From assembly GCA_964017195.1 (NCBI GenBank), contig OZ024900.1:25442429-25506428 (forward strand): DNA of 64,000 nt, written 5' to 3'. Position numbers and translations under genes: made by a program. Below are positions 45,726 to 58,169 of the stretch, piece after piece (the first letter of the stretch is position 1; every line of letters begins with the position of its first letter). Source of the DNA: Siderastrea radians. Lineage: Eukaryota > Cnidaria > Anthozoa > Scleractinia > Rhizangiidae. The notes under the pieces are model-generated. The model searched no databases and was not told the DNA's origin. It saw nothing but the letters and a program-made list of their open reading frames with translations.

Positions 45726-45881
45726 ATCGCTTATAAAACATCCAGCAACCCTAGATCGGAGAAGTTTGCCGGTCCCTGAAACAATTTAATTCATATGAAC
45801 TTTTTACATTTGAACGAGCAACTATGAAACATAAGTCACATCCCAGTGTTGCAGGTGCATTTTTGTACTGCTTCACCTTAA

Positions 45882-47566
45882 CGAGGCTCGCAATAGTTTT
45901 TCCACCTTGGAGTGTATCTTTTGAAATCCAAATTTCGCATAGAAGATAAACTTCGATTTCCTTGGTACTACACCACCTTTTCAACATATGACCAAAGTTT
46001 AGTTTTTCACTGGTTTCCTAGCAACAAGTGTCACCATAGCAACGGTAATGGACAACCCCTCATTTTAAATAATATCAAATATCTCGAAAACTAGTCTGAC
46101 ACTTAATGACGAAACTTGAACTATTTGAACTACTCAACCTACAGAACTTGTATGCAAAATTAGAGTAAAATCTGTAAGAGCGTTTTCAAATAAATCGTGA
46201 TCCATTTTTGGCGGGCTGATCTTCGTCATTCCTGCGATTTTCTCCAGTATTTCAAGAGAGATAAAGCTTAACACTTTCTCGTTTCAGCAGAAAGATCTTT
46301 ATGACAGTAAAACATTCTTGGGTGGCTGCGATTTTAAGATATTTGTATTTAAAAACTGCTAAAATATAGCACAAATCAGTCAAAAAGTTCGTAATTTGCA
46401 TAAATAGAAATATTTCTAAACTGCCCTTACAGATTTTTCTCTTAAATTGATTGCCGTTAGAATAATAATTCTTTTTTATGTTCCAGCAAGATTTAGGCTT
46501 AATAAACATTTCGTTTACTAGATAAGAAGGCTGAATCTCGGTCAAGTTTCAGTCGTTATTAACTTTCAATGAGCAACAGTTTTTTTTTCCTGGTCTATTT
46601 CACGGTTATTCCCGTGTAATGAATATTGAAACACGCTGCACTTGTGTCCTCCCGTGCATTTATAATTTCTTCTCATAATAAAAAAAAATTTGTCTTCTGA
46701 GCTTCTTCCTGGAGACTCTTTTCCATTATTCTTTAAATACTGACTGACGTTTTAGCATTTTAAATTACGGATTGCATACATGTTAACGCCCACGATGGCA
46801 TTACACTGGGGCAGAAAAATAACGAGAAACGAGCTCAGAAGACGAATATGTTTTTTTATTATGAGAAGGAATTATAAACGCACGAGAGGACACAAGCGCA
46901 GCGTGTATAATTATTCATTGCACGTGGATAACCGTGAAGTAGACCAGGAAAAAGAAAATAAAACTGTTGCTCGTTGAAAGTTAATAACGACTGAAACTTG
47001 ACCGAGATTCAGCCTTCTTATCTAATAACAGAAATGTTTATTCAGCCTAAAACTCACTGGAACATCAAAAAGAATTACTATTCTAACGGCAATCAATTTA
47101 AGAGAAAAATCTGTAAGGGCAGTTTAGAAATATTTCTATTTATGCAAATTACGAACTTTTTGACTGATTTGTGCTACATTTTAGCAGTTTTTAAATATAA
47201 ATATCTTAAAATCGCAGCACCTAGGAAGGTCAATGTACATTAAGAATGTTTTGATATCATAAAAGATCTTTCAACTGAAAAGAGAAAGTATTAAGTTTCA
47301 TCTTTCTTGAAATATTGGAGAAAATTGCAGGAATGACCAAAATGAGCCCTGACTAGTTTTCGAGATATTCGACATTATTTAAAATGAGGTGTTGTCCATT
47401 ACTGTTGCTATGGTGACAGCTGTTGCTAGGAAACCAGTGAAAAAATAAACTTTGATCATATATTGAAAAGGTGGTGTAGTATGAAGGAAATCGAAGTTTA
47501 TCTCCTATGGGAAATTTTGACTTCAAAAGATACACTCCAAGGCCAAAAAAACTGTTGGGAGCCTCC
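45882..47566. mobile_element. TTAA-flanked large palindromic element, copy 2 (most complete)
   Basis: Exactly flanked by TTAA on both sides (45878-45881 and 47567-47570). The arms of about 800 bp are inverted copies from the cgaggctcgcaat end inward to gtcttctgagctt (46692) / agctcagaagac (46832), leaving a spacer of about 140 bp. Arm identity is high, but small indels occur. The same 80-codon frame recurs in both arms (46545-46252 and 46998-47243). No transposase is present. Confidence 0.88.
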
Positions 47567-47719
47567 TTAACTGGATGATAGAGACGATATAAACGGCCAG
47601 GATCTCCTACCGTGTGGCACGAGCAGAACATTTGCCGTCGTAGCTGGCGGTAATGTTCACGTGAAGTTTAAGCCCTGCCCATGTAGGTTTTCCCTTTTTC
47701 TGACACTCCATAACCGGCC

Positions 47720-48060
47720 ACAGATTCGGAGTTGCAGTCTGTTAATATCACAGTGTAGTAAAATGAGAAAATCAGTCAAGTCAGCAAACCAATGTGCGAA
47801 AAAAATCTTACTAGTTTGAGAGCACGTGAGCTCTAACTAGAGTTCCATCTTGAATGCATGGAAAACATCAACAATGTTTATCTACAGGCACTCGACAATG
47901 CTATTTTAAGATACATTTCAGACTAAGTCCATGGTCGATTATTCAGTGTTTGATCCTAGAGGTCAATTCCACAGACATTCATATTGTTATATTTGTCCTA
48001 TATATATATAGAACATGTTATCTTTCACTCTCATGGGATACTGCCACCATTACCCCTTAA
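47720..48060. repeat. 330-bp repeat, direct copy at 56935-57250
   Basis: Shared runs in the same order include aagtcagcaaac, cttgaatgcatgg, aggcactcgacaatgctatt, acatttcagactaagtccat and ggtcaattcca. Differences are scattered, so the duplication is old or the copies belong to a repeat family. Confidence 0.75.
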
Positions 48061-48300
48061 AGACAGGCCTGTAGGGCGCCATCTTGTAGTTCTGCAAACG
48101 TTTCGTCGTAGTATGTCGTTCATCACGATGATGATCGATGATTGATTGGTTGATTGCTTTAATGATATTCTATGGGGGGTACAGACGGAAGAGGGCTTAT
48201 GTTTTGACGTCGGATTTCTTGGGAATAGGGGTAGAGACATTGCAGACGCAGTACGCAGTACGCATACATCCGCATCTATGTCATCGTCTTTCAGACTTTC

Positions 48301-48344
48301 TTTGTTTGTTTGTTTGTTTGTTTGTTTGTTTGTTTGTTTGTTTG
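48301..48344. repeat. (TTTG)11 microsatellite
   Basis: Eleven perfect TTTG units. Confidence 0.97.
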
Positions 48345-48540
48345 AGTTTGGTACGGGTTCCTGAGTCTAGAGTAAATCGGGGCAGCGTTTTTCTTGGGGG
48401 TGGGGAAGTTTATTCAGCGGGAAGGTGTAAGGAAGGGAGTGGTTTGCAGAAGCCTGGGCTGTTTGGTCAGCGGTGTAGTGTCTTGGCAACCAAACCGCTG
48501 ATCAAGGAATTCTTGGAAAGCTAGACGGTTCACGTTTCTC

Positions 48541-48999
48541 TAGCCTCCCGCGCAGACGTTCTTAGAGTTTCGTCACGCGTTCCTCCCCCACGAACGTCTG
48601 CTTAACGGAGCAGCCACTTCTGTTCGTCATGTGCTTGCCTTTGTTTCAAAAAAAACAGTCAGCGTTCATCAATTGTGTTATCAATAGCCAATAGAAACTT
48701 GCGTAAGAATGGATATTGTGACCCGCCGGGTAATTTCCGCGAAACCGCTTTTCAGAGCCAAAATATTCATCCACGCTCTTCATCTTAACATATTCATTAT
48801 ATTCCATGGTCCCATTATATGGCATGTAAGAGACAGTCGGAAGCGAGCTTCTCTGTTTTCTTTGTGGATGCGCACTCACCAAAGACAGAGTTCGAATTTT
48901 TGGCAAAAGTTTTGTCAACATTCAAGGCCTCATCAAAGCCGCGTCGTCGTGGGGGAGGAACGCGTGACGATACCCTAAGAGTGTCTGCGTGGGAGGCTA
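48541..48999. mobile_element. 460-bp MITE with about 53-bp terminal inverted repeats
   Basis: The left end tagcctcccgcgcagacgtt and the inverted right end tagcctcccacgcagacact stay similar through cgtcacgcgttcctccccca. The interior contains no transposase. Confidence 0.82.
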
Positions 49000-49178
49000 C
49001 CGTTTCTCTTGATTCCTGAAAATGCTGACACGATCTGCTGGAACAAGCTAAAGAGCTTACGTAGTGTGAGTACGACATTGCGTTCGCCTGTTTCTGCTTC
49101 ATGTTTACTATAATTTTTTTTTGCTAAGTATTCTGGTTTGATTTCGGAGATATTTACAAATCAGCGTCGGGTAATGTT

Positions 49179-50025
49179 GCGCAACAGTTTTTTTGGCCTT
49201 GGAGTGTACCTTTTGAAGTCAAAATTTCGCATAGAAGATAAACTTCGATTTCCTTGATACTACACCGCCTTTTCAACATATGATCAAAGTTTATTTTCTC
49301 ACTGGTTTCCTAGCAACAGCTGTCACTATAGCAACGGTAATGGACAACCCCTCATTTTAAATAATGTCGAATATCTCGAAAACTAGTCAGACACTTTACG
49401 ACGAAACTTGAAATATTTGAACTACTCAACCTACGCAACTTGTATGCGAAATTAGGGAAAAATCTGTAAGAGCGTTTTCATGTAAATCATGATTCATTTT
49501 TTACGGGCTGATTTTGGTCATTCCTGCAATTTTCTCCAATATTTCAAGAAAGATAAAACTTAACACTTTCTCTTTTCAGTTGAATGATCTTTTATGATAT
49601 CAAAACATTCTTAATGTACATTTAGCTTCCTAGGTGGCTGCGATTTTAAGATATTTATATTTAAAAACTGCTAAAATGCAGCACAAATCAACCAAAAAGT
49701 TCGTAATTTGCATAAATAGAAATATTTCTATTTATGCAAATTACGAACTTTTTGGTTGATTTGTGCTGCATTTTAGCAGATTTTTCTCTTAAATCGATTG
49801 CCGTTACAATAATAATTCTTTTTGATGTACCAATGAGTTTTAGGCTGAATAAACATTTCTGTTTTTAGATAAGAAGGCTGAATCTCGGTCAAGTTTCAGT
49901 CGTTATTAAATTTGAACGAGCAACAGTTTTATTTGGTTTTTCCTGGTCTATTTCACTGTTATTCACGTGCAATGAATATTTATACACGCTGCGCTTGTGT
50001 CCTCTCGTGCATTTTTAATTCCTTA
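49179..50025. mobile_element. Half copy of the TTAA palindromic family, copy 3
   Basis: Matches one arm and part of the centre of copies 1 and 2 (gtttttttggccttggagtg through tgtcctctcgtgcattt). The terminal ggaggctc is altered, and the second arm and flanking TTAA are missing. It contains the perfect palindrome at 49668-49779, which the other copies lack. Confidence 0.85.
49668..49779. repeat. Perfect 112-bp palindrome
   Basis: From ctgctaaaatgcagcacaaa to its exact reverse complement, centred at agaaat/atttct (49723/49724), with no mismatch and no spacer. In the other copies of this repeat, the left half continues into aaactgcccttacagattt instead. Confidence 0.97.
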
Positions 50026-50851
50026 TGTTCAGTAATCCGATTAAAGTTAATTAAGAACGTACTCTAACTATTTATAAAGAAACAAAAATATGTTGTTTGG
50101 GAGCTCAACACTTTAACTAGCGACGAAAAAGCAAAAATAAATTACCTCCAGCACGTTCGCGTGTTTAAAATCACGCAATCTAACAGGCTGTCGCCTTTCA
50201 GTACTTATGTTACTCTAGCCAAGAGTCACACAAAGCATTGACTCAGTGCAGTGGGTAGTGGGTTCTCTTCCGTTTAGTGTGGTCAGAATTTTTTTCATTT
50301 CAAATTTGCTTCATTAATTTTTTTACGTGGGTTACGCATTTCGAACTTTATCTTTTATTAGGTAACTAACTTGAATTGACCAACACTTTTTATTGCTCGA
50401 TCACTACTGAGTCGAATCATGATAAGCAACTCGCGTTTTAAAAACACTCGTGTGCACATTGCGGTAACAGTCGGCTAAACGCCGACTCAAAACATTTATT
50501 TATCAGTCAGATTCAGACGTCCGCATATGCCGTTTATCAAAAATAGTTGCCCGAACGAATGTTGTTGGCAACGGTTGTCAAGGCGGTTTTGGACATTATG
50601 CGGATCCAAATACGCCATTTAAAATAAAAGGTGAAAACAAATGGGAAAGCTTTATTTTGTTATTTTTTGAATTTATTTTATACTGTTTGTTAACAGAGTA
50701 TCCATGTAGTGGCTCTTCATTGGCGGTTACTAGATAAGAATACCGAATATTTACCTTTAAAACAAAAAAATTAAGTAAGCAGTGAATAAATGAATGCTGT
50801 ATCTTATGACTACAGAGAACAGAAATATTATCTATTTAAATATCACTACAA

Positions 50852-51060
50852 TTATAGGCGTGCCATTGCACGTTTCTTTAAGAATTGAAATGCACGCGAC
50901 GTAAACAGACTAACATCATCGCACGTTTTAAGATTTGTAGGGAGGCTGTTAAAAAGGAGGGCCGCAGTGTCGTGAAAGGTCCCTTTTTCTAAAGGAACTC
51001 GCTTTAGAAGAGTCGATTCAAATGGCCTCAAAGGAAAGAATTAGTTGTTCCAGGACAGAA
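50852..51060 (-). mobile_element. Probable retroelement ORF tail
   Basis: A minus frame missed as a full ORF reads FESTLLKRVPLEKGTFHD, then LLFNSLPTNLKTC and a basic end to a stop at 50852-50854. The 'FNSLP' pattern resembles C-terminal tails of LINE-type ORFs. An upstream frame (51041-51241) may belong to it. No catalytic motif is present. Confidence 0.35.
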
Positions 51061-52208
51061 CATAACATTTTCCTCGAAAAGAAAGCTTATCCCAGTGCCG
51101 CAACAGATAAATGAGACATATATCTTTGTATATTTTGGGCCTTGGAGTACCTGAGGCTTTTTGTAGCCTTTTCTGGATAAAACAGGAAAGTAAGTTACAA
51201 GTATAACTATAAGCTAAGTTATGACCGTGTAATTGAAACATCTGTCATTGTGCTCACACAGAATATGCCAATTCGTGCATTTGAAATCTTGCTCATATAG
51301 AGGGAACAAAACACTGGATTAAAATATCGAATCAAAATATTTTTCAGTGAAAACAAACTTAGTCTTAAACGAAATGCGAAAGACTTGTTAACTTGTTGAC
51401 AGTTAACCCAATTTTATAAAACGCATACCATTTATTACTGCATTGCTAAAATGCAAGGGTTGTAGTAGAATTCAAAGGTTTAGTTCTAGCATTTACGGTT
51501 TGGTATTAAGTTTTTGCTGCGCGTCTATATTTTTGCGATATGTGTTTTTTTTTTTGCAATTTCCAAAACAGACCCGCAAAGTTTTTTATTTGTAATACCC
51601 AATAGACTGAAAATCCATGAATCTTGGTGCCCACAACTGTAAATGACTCCAGCTTGTAAGGGCACGTGTTTGACAAACCACAGGTTATCCTGTTGAAAAT
51701 ATTTATACTATTTTCCTTTGTCATCCTGTGCTTGTTTCGGTGACTTGGGAGACCATAGAGTCCACCGGTCCACTTAAACATAGGGTGGTAAGCCTGTGGT
51801 TGGTGCGCAAGCAGAAGGTTGTCGGGGTCGTCAAGTGATAAAGAAACGAATGAATCTATTGGTTAGTTCCCAGGTCTACTTATCTAATCGTTCAGCTCTT
51901 TCACTGTCAGCTCAGTGAAACGAATTGACAGTCAACTGGGCTCCTGCACAAGTCAGATATCACGATCTTGAAATCGAAGATCGTAGGCTGGCTCCAACCT
52001 CCACGATAGTAAAAAATAAAGTAAGTGGACACAAAATAAAACGCGTGGAACTCGGGAGTTTCCAGGCACTAAAGGCTGGAGCAGGCTAGAAGACCACATC
52101 AGTAGGTGCTCAATGTTGTGCTCCTATGTTTATTTACGCAAAAGTGTAATTATTAGTAATTATAAAGGCAACAAGTAACTTTGCATTGACCACCGTAACA
52201 AAATTAGG

Positions 52209-52382
52209 CTGTTAGCAGTCCCTTTCTGGGTAGCCGAGAGGGTGTCCGAAATAACTGAGCGAAAAAGCTCTTCTCGTTTTCGCTTGTTTTCTCCTTGCTC
52301 CAATCTCATCGCGCTGTTGATAGCTCGGGCTCTCGGCTATTTCGTACGCCCTCTCGACTATCCGGAAAGGGACTGCTAGCAG
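52209..52382. mobile_element. Short palindromic MITE, about 174 bp
   Basis: The left ctgttagcagtccctttctg and inverted right ctgctagcagtccctttccg ends match for about 45 bp, through gccgagagggtgtccgaaat / gtcgagagggcgtacgaaat. The core is unpaired. Non-coding. Confidence 0.85.
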
Positions 52383-52959
52383 TTTATAACACAATAAAAG
52401 TACCAGATGCTGTAGTAAAGGATCTATTAACCACACCGTAAAGAAGAAAGGCCGTGCTTTTCGAGAAATTGGATTTTAAATATATTTAAGTTTCCCTGTG
52501 GAATCAGCCTTGCGTTTTTATCGTATTTAATTATAAAGGGTCTGCAATACTTTGGACCAGAAGTCAGCCAAACAAGGGGCGGGTTTGGTGATTTGGTATA
52601 GGCATGAAATTGTTTTCAACACCTTAATTCACAAGGAATTTTTTTTCTTGGGGTAGGTACTTGCATGATATTTTTTCTCCCTTTAACATTCTGCATGAAT
52701 TTTTTTGTGTGTATGGATGGGGTTGGAAAAGTAGACATCCATTACAAATCAAATTATAAAGGAACTGTAAAAGAACCTTTCAACAAATAGATTAATTTTT
52801 ATCTAAGAGTTTTTGACTGACTTTTACAATACAATGCATTTACTTTCACACTGAATGTAAAAGCCGTGAGAAGGTTCTCCTTCCCACTGATGAAAGGAAT
52901 CAGGCCTGCTCCTGGATTTCAGTCATATTGCAAGGCGAAATGCAACTACAGAACATTTC

Positions 52960-53680
52960 AGGTCCAACAGAGACGTTATCAGCATTTGTTGACAAACTAC
53001 TCCAGCTGATAGGACAACAACAGAAGTCCTATCTCAAAGATACAGTCAACTGACTTCATTAGTTTCATTGAGAGGACTAATGGGCGAAACAAGCTTGTAT
53101 ACTAATATTCCACATACAGAATGCGAGGCATATGACACTTTCTATAAAGTCACGCGTCTTATCCCTACACGTTTACTTGCACAAGCGACCAGGCTAACGA
53201 TTCTGGAGAACTCGTTCCAGTTTTGTGGCAAAAATTACCTACAAACACACGGAACTGCCATGGGCATTAAAATGGCGATCGCATTTGCCAAGGTCGAAAC
53301 AGAAATCCTTGGCCAAAGTGAATTCAAACCTTTCGTTTAAAAGTAACGATATATCGACGACATTTTCCCCCTCTGAGAGACCAGCGGAGGGGAATTAACT
53401 GAGTTCATGCATATACCAAGCAAATAACCATCACCCCTTTGGCTATCAAGTTCATGGCTGAAATTTCTGATACAGAAACTACTTTCTTGGATACCAGCGT
53501 TTACAAAGGAGAAAGATTCACATATGAATCAGCGCTTGATATACGCAGCCACTACAAGCCCACTGAAACATTACAGTACACACATTTCTCCTCGTGTCAC
53601 CCACCAGGAGTTAAGAAAGGTTTCGTGAAAGGAGAGGCCCTGAACAAATCACTCTAAAACAGCCTTTGAGGAAAAAATCA
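52960..53680 (+). mobile_element. Second, different Penelope-like RT fragment
   Basis: Frames 53068-53340 and 53439-53657 carry SLYTNIPHTE, FQFCGKNYLQTHGTAMGIKM, then (after a stop) RYIDDIF at 53347-53367 with both catalytic aspartates, and TTFLDTSVYKGERF followed by HYKPTETLQY. This order is that of Penelope-like reverse transcriptases. The residues differ clearly from the 2410-3870 copy, so it is another lineage. Stops and frameshifts are present, and no GIY-YIG domain was seen. Confidence 0.78.
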
Positions 53681-53760
53681 ATGACATAGTCTTTGCAAAA
53701 TCACTAGTTGTGTACATACAGTTGAAGTAATTTTTATCAATAGAATAAAGAATTTTATCT

Positions 53761-54945
53761 TTGCACGTTGTGGCATCTACGTCAGTACAATTGATTCTAT
53801 TTGGTGATGATACAAACGTGTTTCTGTCTCATAAAGACTTAGACTGCTTGGTTAGTCTGTTGAACCCTGAGTTAAATAAGTTGTCCCTTTGGATCAGAGC
53901 TAATAAGCTTTCATTAAACGTAAAAAATCTAAAATCATGGCATTTAAACCAAGTCAAAAAGGTACAAGTTATAATATTCAAATTTTGATAAACGACCAAC
54001 AAATTGATCAGGTAAAAGAAACAGTTTTCCTGGGAGCAATCATTGATGAAACTTAAACTGGAAGTCGGAAATTTCTGATATGGCCAACAAAATCTCGAAG
54101 TCTATAGGAATAATTAACAAGTCGAGCTTCTATTTACCGAAGAAATCTTTACGAACATTATATTGTTCACTAGTCTATCCCTACCTTTCTTATTGCAACT
54201 TAGTTTGGGCCTCCATTTACAAAACTAACCTTGTTCGTCTTGTAATGTTTACAGAAACGAGTGGTGAGAATTATAGCTAAGTCCCATTTCGATGCACATA
54301 CTAATCCAATCTTCAAAAACCTTGGCATTTTAAAATATCATGATATACACTTACTACACCTGGGTCTATTCGTGTACTCCCATCAAACCAAACTCTTCCT
54401 TCCAAATTCGCTTGTAAATGTACCTTAAATAGATAGGTCCATTCGAATCATACGAGAAACTCTCATACCTTTCGTTTGCTTTTCTGTCGGACTAACATTA
54501 AAAAATTTTCTGTTTTTTTACCAAGGACCTAAGTTTTACAACTCTTTTTACACGGATATCGTCAATTCGACCTCCCCAGCTTCCTTTAAGAAAACACTTA
54601 ATTAAGGCATTTATTTGTAATAACTATTAGTAATTCTTAGTTATGTGTCTACTTTTTGCCTCTAATTGTTCTTGTAAAATATTCAGTAACTTCTCTTTTT
54701 AATTTTGTAATGAACTGTATTATGGTAAAACTATGTTAGCATCCGTCGCTGCAATTTCAATTTCAACTGTACCATTACAGTTGAGGAGGCCTAATTAGCA
54801 TAAGCTTCATAGTTTCCTTTAGAGCTCCTCGCCACTGTTACCATCATTCCTTCTTCTTTCCTTGTTCTTTAATTATTATCTTTGTATTGTTGTCTGCGAT
54901 GTGGCAAAATAAAAAATAAATGAAAAAAAAAACAAAAACAAAAAA
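53761..54945 (+). mobile_element. LINE fragment (RT C-terminal half and 3'UTR)
   Basis: Frame 53761-53988 has LFGDDTNVFLSHKDLDCL (the FADD-type box with Ala replaced by Gly) and IRANKLSLNVKN. Frame 54080-54280 has INKSSFYLPKKSLRTLYCSL and YPYLSYCNLVWAS. These are palm and thumb regions of a CR1/Jockey-group reverse transcriptase. Frames are broken between and after. It ends in a taaaaaataaatg signal and an A-rich tail near 54945. Confidence 0.8.
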
Positions 54946-55105
54946 AACGTTTTATTTAATTAGGCTTACTTCATGTTCCAACAGCTATTCTGGCATTCTT
55001 GATCTAGAGTGCACTTAAAACATTGCTCTTCATGTCACAAAACCAGCCGTTATCTTGAATTTCACAAAAATTGTACCATGTTTGGTATTAAACTACAGGT
55101 GTTAT

Positions 55106-55460
55106 AATATAATAATAATAATAATAATAATAATATTTAACCAGGGAGCCCACTCGCCTTGGCGGTTTTCAGTGGGGCCCTGCAAATTATAATAAAAATT
55201 AAAATTAAAAACTAAGAAAAAAGATAAAAATTGATATTACAATATAAAACTAATTTTAAAATACTTTAACAATTAGATAGGGCATAATTTGAAAAGTTTT
55301 AAGCTTTGCCTTAAATGAAGACAATGATTTGCTGTTTTTAATGTCATTGTCTAGGTTGTTCCAGTCCTTAGAGGCTTGATAAATGAAAGTTTGCTTGCCC
55401 CAACTGGTACGCACGCGAGGAAGGTGTAAATCATTGCTTCTGCGAGATCGATAAGAATGA
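55106..55460 (-). mobile_element. LINE tail ending in (ATT)n
   Basis: The minus strand reads FIYQASKDWNNLDNDIK and SLSSFKAKLKTF to a stop at 55256-55258, a typical LINE C-terminal tail. A 3'UTR and an (ATT)n end (55106-55135 on plus) follow. 5'-truncated, without RT motifs. Confidence 0.7.
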
Positions 55461-56169
55461 AAACTACTATTGCGTCTGATGTAAATTTAAATTTAAATGT
55501 AAAGAAAACCCTTCTGAGAGGAACAAATTATTGTGCTGTGAATCCCTCTTACCAAAGTCTAGATGCTGAAAGCTTTGAGTCAGGTGATAAAGTTCAATGT
55601 GTCAACCCAGAGAACATCTTGTCAGAATTTTTTTCCAGCCCATCATGCGTGCGTGAATGTTTTTGGGGACGATGGCCTTGTGCAGGAATTTTTTTCTTAT
55701 GCATATGCACTTGCAGGATATATTTTTTCAAAATCCCACCCCCCCCCCACCCCCCGGTCCGACCCTAATAGCACGAGAGCAGTCACCGATCACCACGAGT
55801 TACCATGGGCAGTCCACGTGCGTGAATCAAAATGGCGGGTCTGCGCGCGTGAATCAAAATGGCGGCTGGTTCAGCGGAAGGAGCTCAGTATCGTTCTTTT
55901 CACTGATTTACCTCGCGTGTTGCACACGCAATATTCTGCGTGCTGTACACAAACACTCGTACCAACGCTTTCTTCGCACGGGAAACTGATAGTTTTCGTC
56001 CCAAGAAAATACAAACGAATTGGAGCCCCAGGGCTTGGAGCAAGTCTACCACGTGCTCTGATATCAAAAGAGAGTGCTTAATAAATGATATCGTTTCCTC
56101 TGTTATCATCTGCACCAGTGAAAAATTACCCTTCGTAGAGAGTAGTACTCTTCCCTCCAGGGGGGTACT

Positions 56170-56740
56170 CTGTTATATGGCCCGCTATACGGGGACGTGC
56201 CGCTAGACCGGGTATGGTGGGTATGGTTTTTGGTCTCTGTGTCAGCTCTGTGTCCTGAACAGGTATAAAATTTTATGCGAGTCTGTCCTAAACAGGGTCT
56301 GAACTTATCCTAAACAGGGCAAGGTTGCACGTTTGTCGTCGTTTAAGTTTAAGTTTAATAATACTTTATACCACTGTATAATAACATACTAAAGAAGAAA
56401 AATAAATAAATAAATAAATAAATAAATAGATAAATGAATAAATAAATATATAAATAAATAAATAAATAAATAAAGAAATAAAAGTACAGTAGGTAAAGGA
56501 AAGCAATAAGGGGAACTGAATTCTCATATAAAAACTGCTCTCCTAACGTATACAGTACTCAGCAATGCTAGACCGGAGACGTTTGCGGTCTTTAAACTTG
56601 TGTAAACAGGAGAGTGTGTATTTTGTCATTGGTCCTAAACAGAGACCTAAAGTGGAGGATGTTGTCCTGAATAGGGTTGGCATTTAAGGCCTTTTTTTCC
56701 TCAACAGGGTCAGGTTTTCAGACCTTTTAAAAGCGACACC
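56170..56740. repeat. Copies of the 'cctgaacagggtataaaatt' repeat with a microsatellite insertion
   Basis: Phrases gtcctgaacaggtataaaat, gtctgtcctaaacagggtct and cctgaatagggttgg recur on both sides of the AATA microsatellite. Non-coding. Confidence 0.6.
56398..56482. repeat. (AATA)n microsatellite, interrupted
   Basis: About 20 AAAT/AATA units with a few substitutions. Confidence 0.95.
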
Positions 56741-56934
56741 CCAACACCCAAACATGAGTCTAGTGCCCCCCCCCCCACCCATCCCGCACTCTTCTTCGTG
56801 AAGGCGACGTCTGAGCAGCAATTTTTACTCAAACTCTTTCCTTGTGAGAACAATATCGTTAGCTACGCAGCCTGGAGAAACATGTAGTTCTTTCACTCCC
56901 TAACAGCCTAAAAAAAAGCGTAGTGAGAGTTCCA

Positions 56935-57250
56935 ATCCGTGAATACCATAGTCACTCGTGTACAATGAGAATCAAGTCAGCAAACTAATGCGCCATCAGC
57001 TGGAGAGCATGCGCCATTAGCTGGGGAGCATGTGACAGCAGGTGAACTCTAACTGGAATTCCAACTTGAATGCATGGCGAATATCAACAGTGCTTATCAC
57101 TACAGGCACTCGACAATGCTATTTTAAGGTACATTTCAGACTAAGTCCATTGTGGATTATGCAGGGTGTTTAATCCTCGGGGTCAATTCCATAGACACCC
57201 ATAGCGCTATTTGTCTCCGTTGAACATACCACCATTTACTCCCACGTGAA
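56935..57250. repeat. Second copy of the 47720-48060 repeat
   Basis: Same order of landmarks as the first copy. It has an extra 22-bp tandem duplication (gagcatgcgccatyagctgg) near 56990-57030. Confidence 0.75.
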
Positions 57251-58096
57251 ACTCTCGTTCCCACTAAGGCGGATCAAAGCCCCATGACTGCAGCACGTGG
57301 TTTTAACTGAATATGTCCATGATGCACCTACTGAGCAAGGTAACAACTGAACTTTAATTATGGACAATTAATAAAATCTACCCTCTTGAACGGACATCTC
57401 TACAATGTTTTTTTAGGTGGTTATGTAAAAAGCGCTAGTAATATTTCTCACACAGTTTACTTTTTTAAAAATGATATTAAATAACCATAAATAAAATAAA
57501 ATACAATAAAATCTAGCAATAGAATCAATGTAAATAATATAATAGAATATAATAAAATATGATAGAATGTAATAGGCTAGAATAAAATACAACGTACAAA
57601 AAGACCTGAAAAGCTTGGAAGTGCCCCCCTGATATCAGTTGATAGTTGTGGGTTGTTCTTGGCGAGACCAATACTTTTTTATGCAGCAAAAATCAAACTC
57701 AACAATAGGGTGGTAAAGTCGGTTAAAGTTTAGGTCAAGATTTGTTTTCTGGTAGTCGCATTATTATTTCTCTAATTTCGTTCAAGCCTGAATTTATATC
57801 ACACATTCTTAGTAACCCATGTAGTTGCTAACATCACTTCGAGAATCTCTTTCACTCACAGTTCCTTCATCCCCGCGAGGATCGCACGTATGATGATTTC
57901 ATGTATTCACTTTTGATTACATGTATTTCGGCATCTGCGGGTGTAATTTTAATTCACAGATGACCAACTTTAACAAAGTCTGCCTGCCATGGAGCAGGCC
58001 TAGTTTGAGCGGCCGTATTGTATACTCGGAAGTCGCTAGTTTGCGTTTCCCGCGGAAATGGTTTCTAATAAACCAAAATACAGCCTGATCACAATA

Positions 58097-58167
58097 GCTT
58101 AGCTGGTAAGAGCATTGCACCGGCCAATATCTCAAGGTCACGGGTTCGAGTCCCTTGCAAGCCTGAA
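58097..58167 (+). tRNA. Degenerate tRNA-like sequence (tRNA-derived SINE or pseudogene)
   Basis: Carries an A box tagcttagctgg and a perfect B box ggttcgagtcc with about the right spacing, and a D-arm that can pair. The acceptor ends do not pair and the T stem has a mismatch, so it is not a working tRNA. Pol III promoter elements may remain active. Confidence 0.5.
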
Positions 58168-58169
58168 AT

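Noticed and set aside
55800..56081. Possible first exon beginning MAAGSAEGAQYR near 55859
   Set aside because: The frame stops after a few codons, and no convincing donor and acceptor pair keeps a frame.
58097..58167. Functional tRNA gene
   Set aside because: The B box is perfect, but the acceptor ends do not pair and the T stem has a mismatch.
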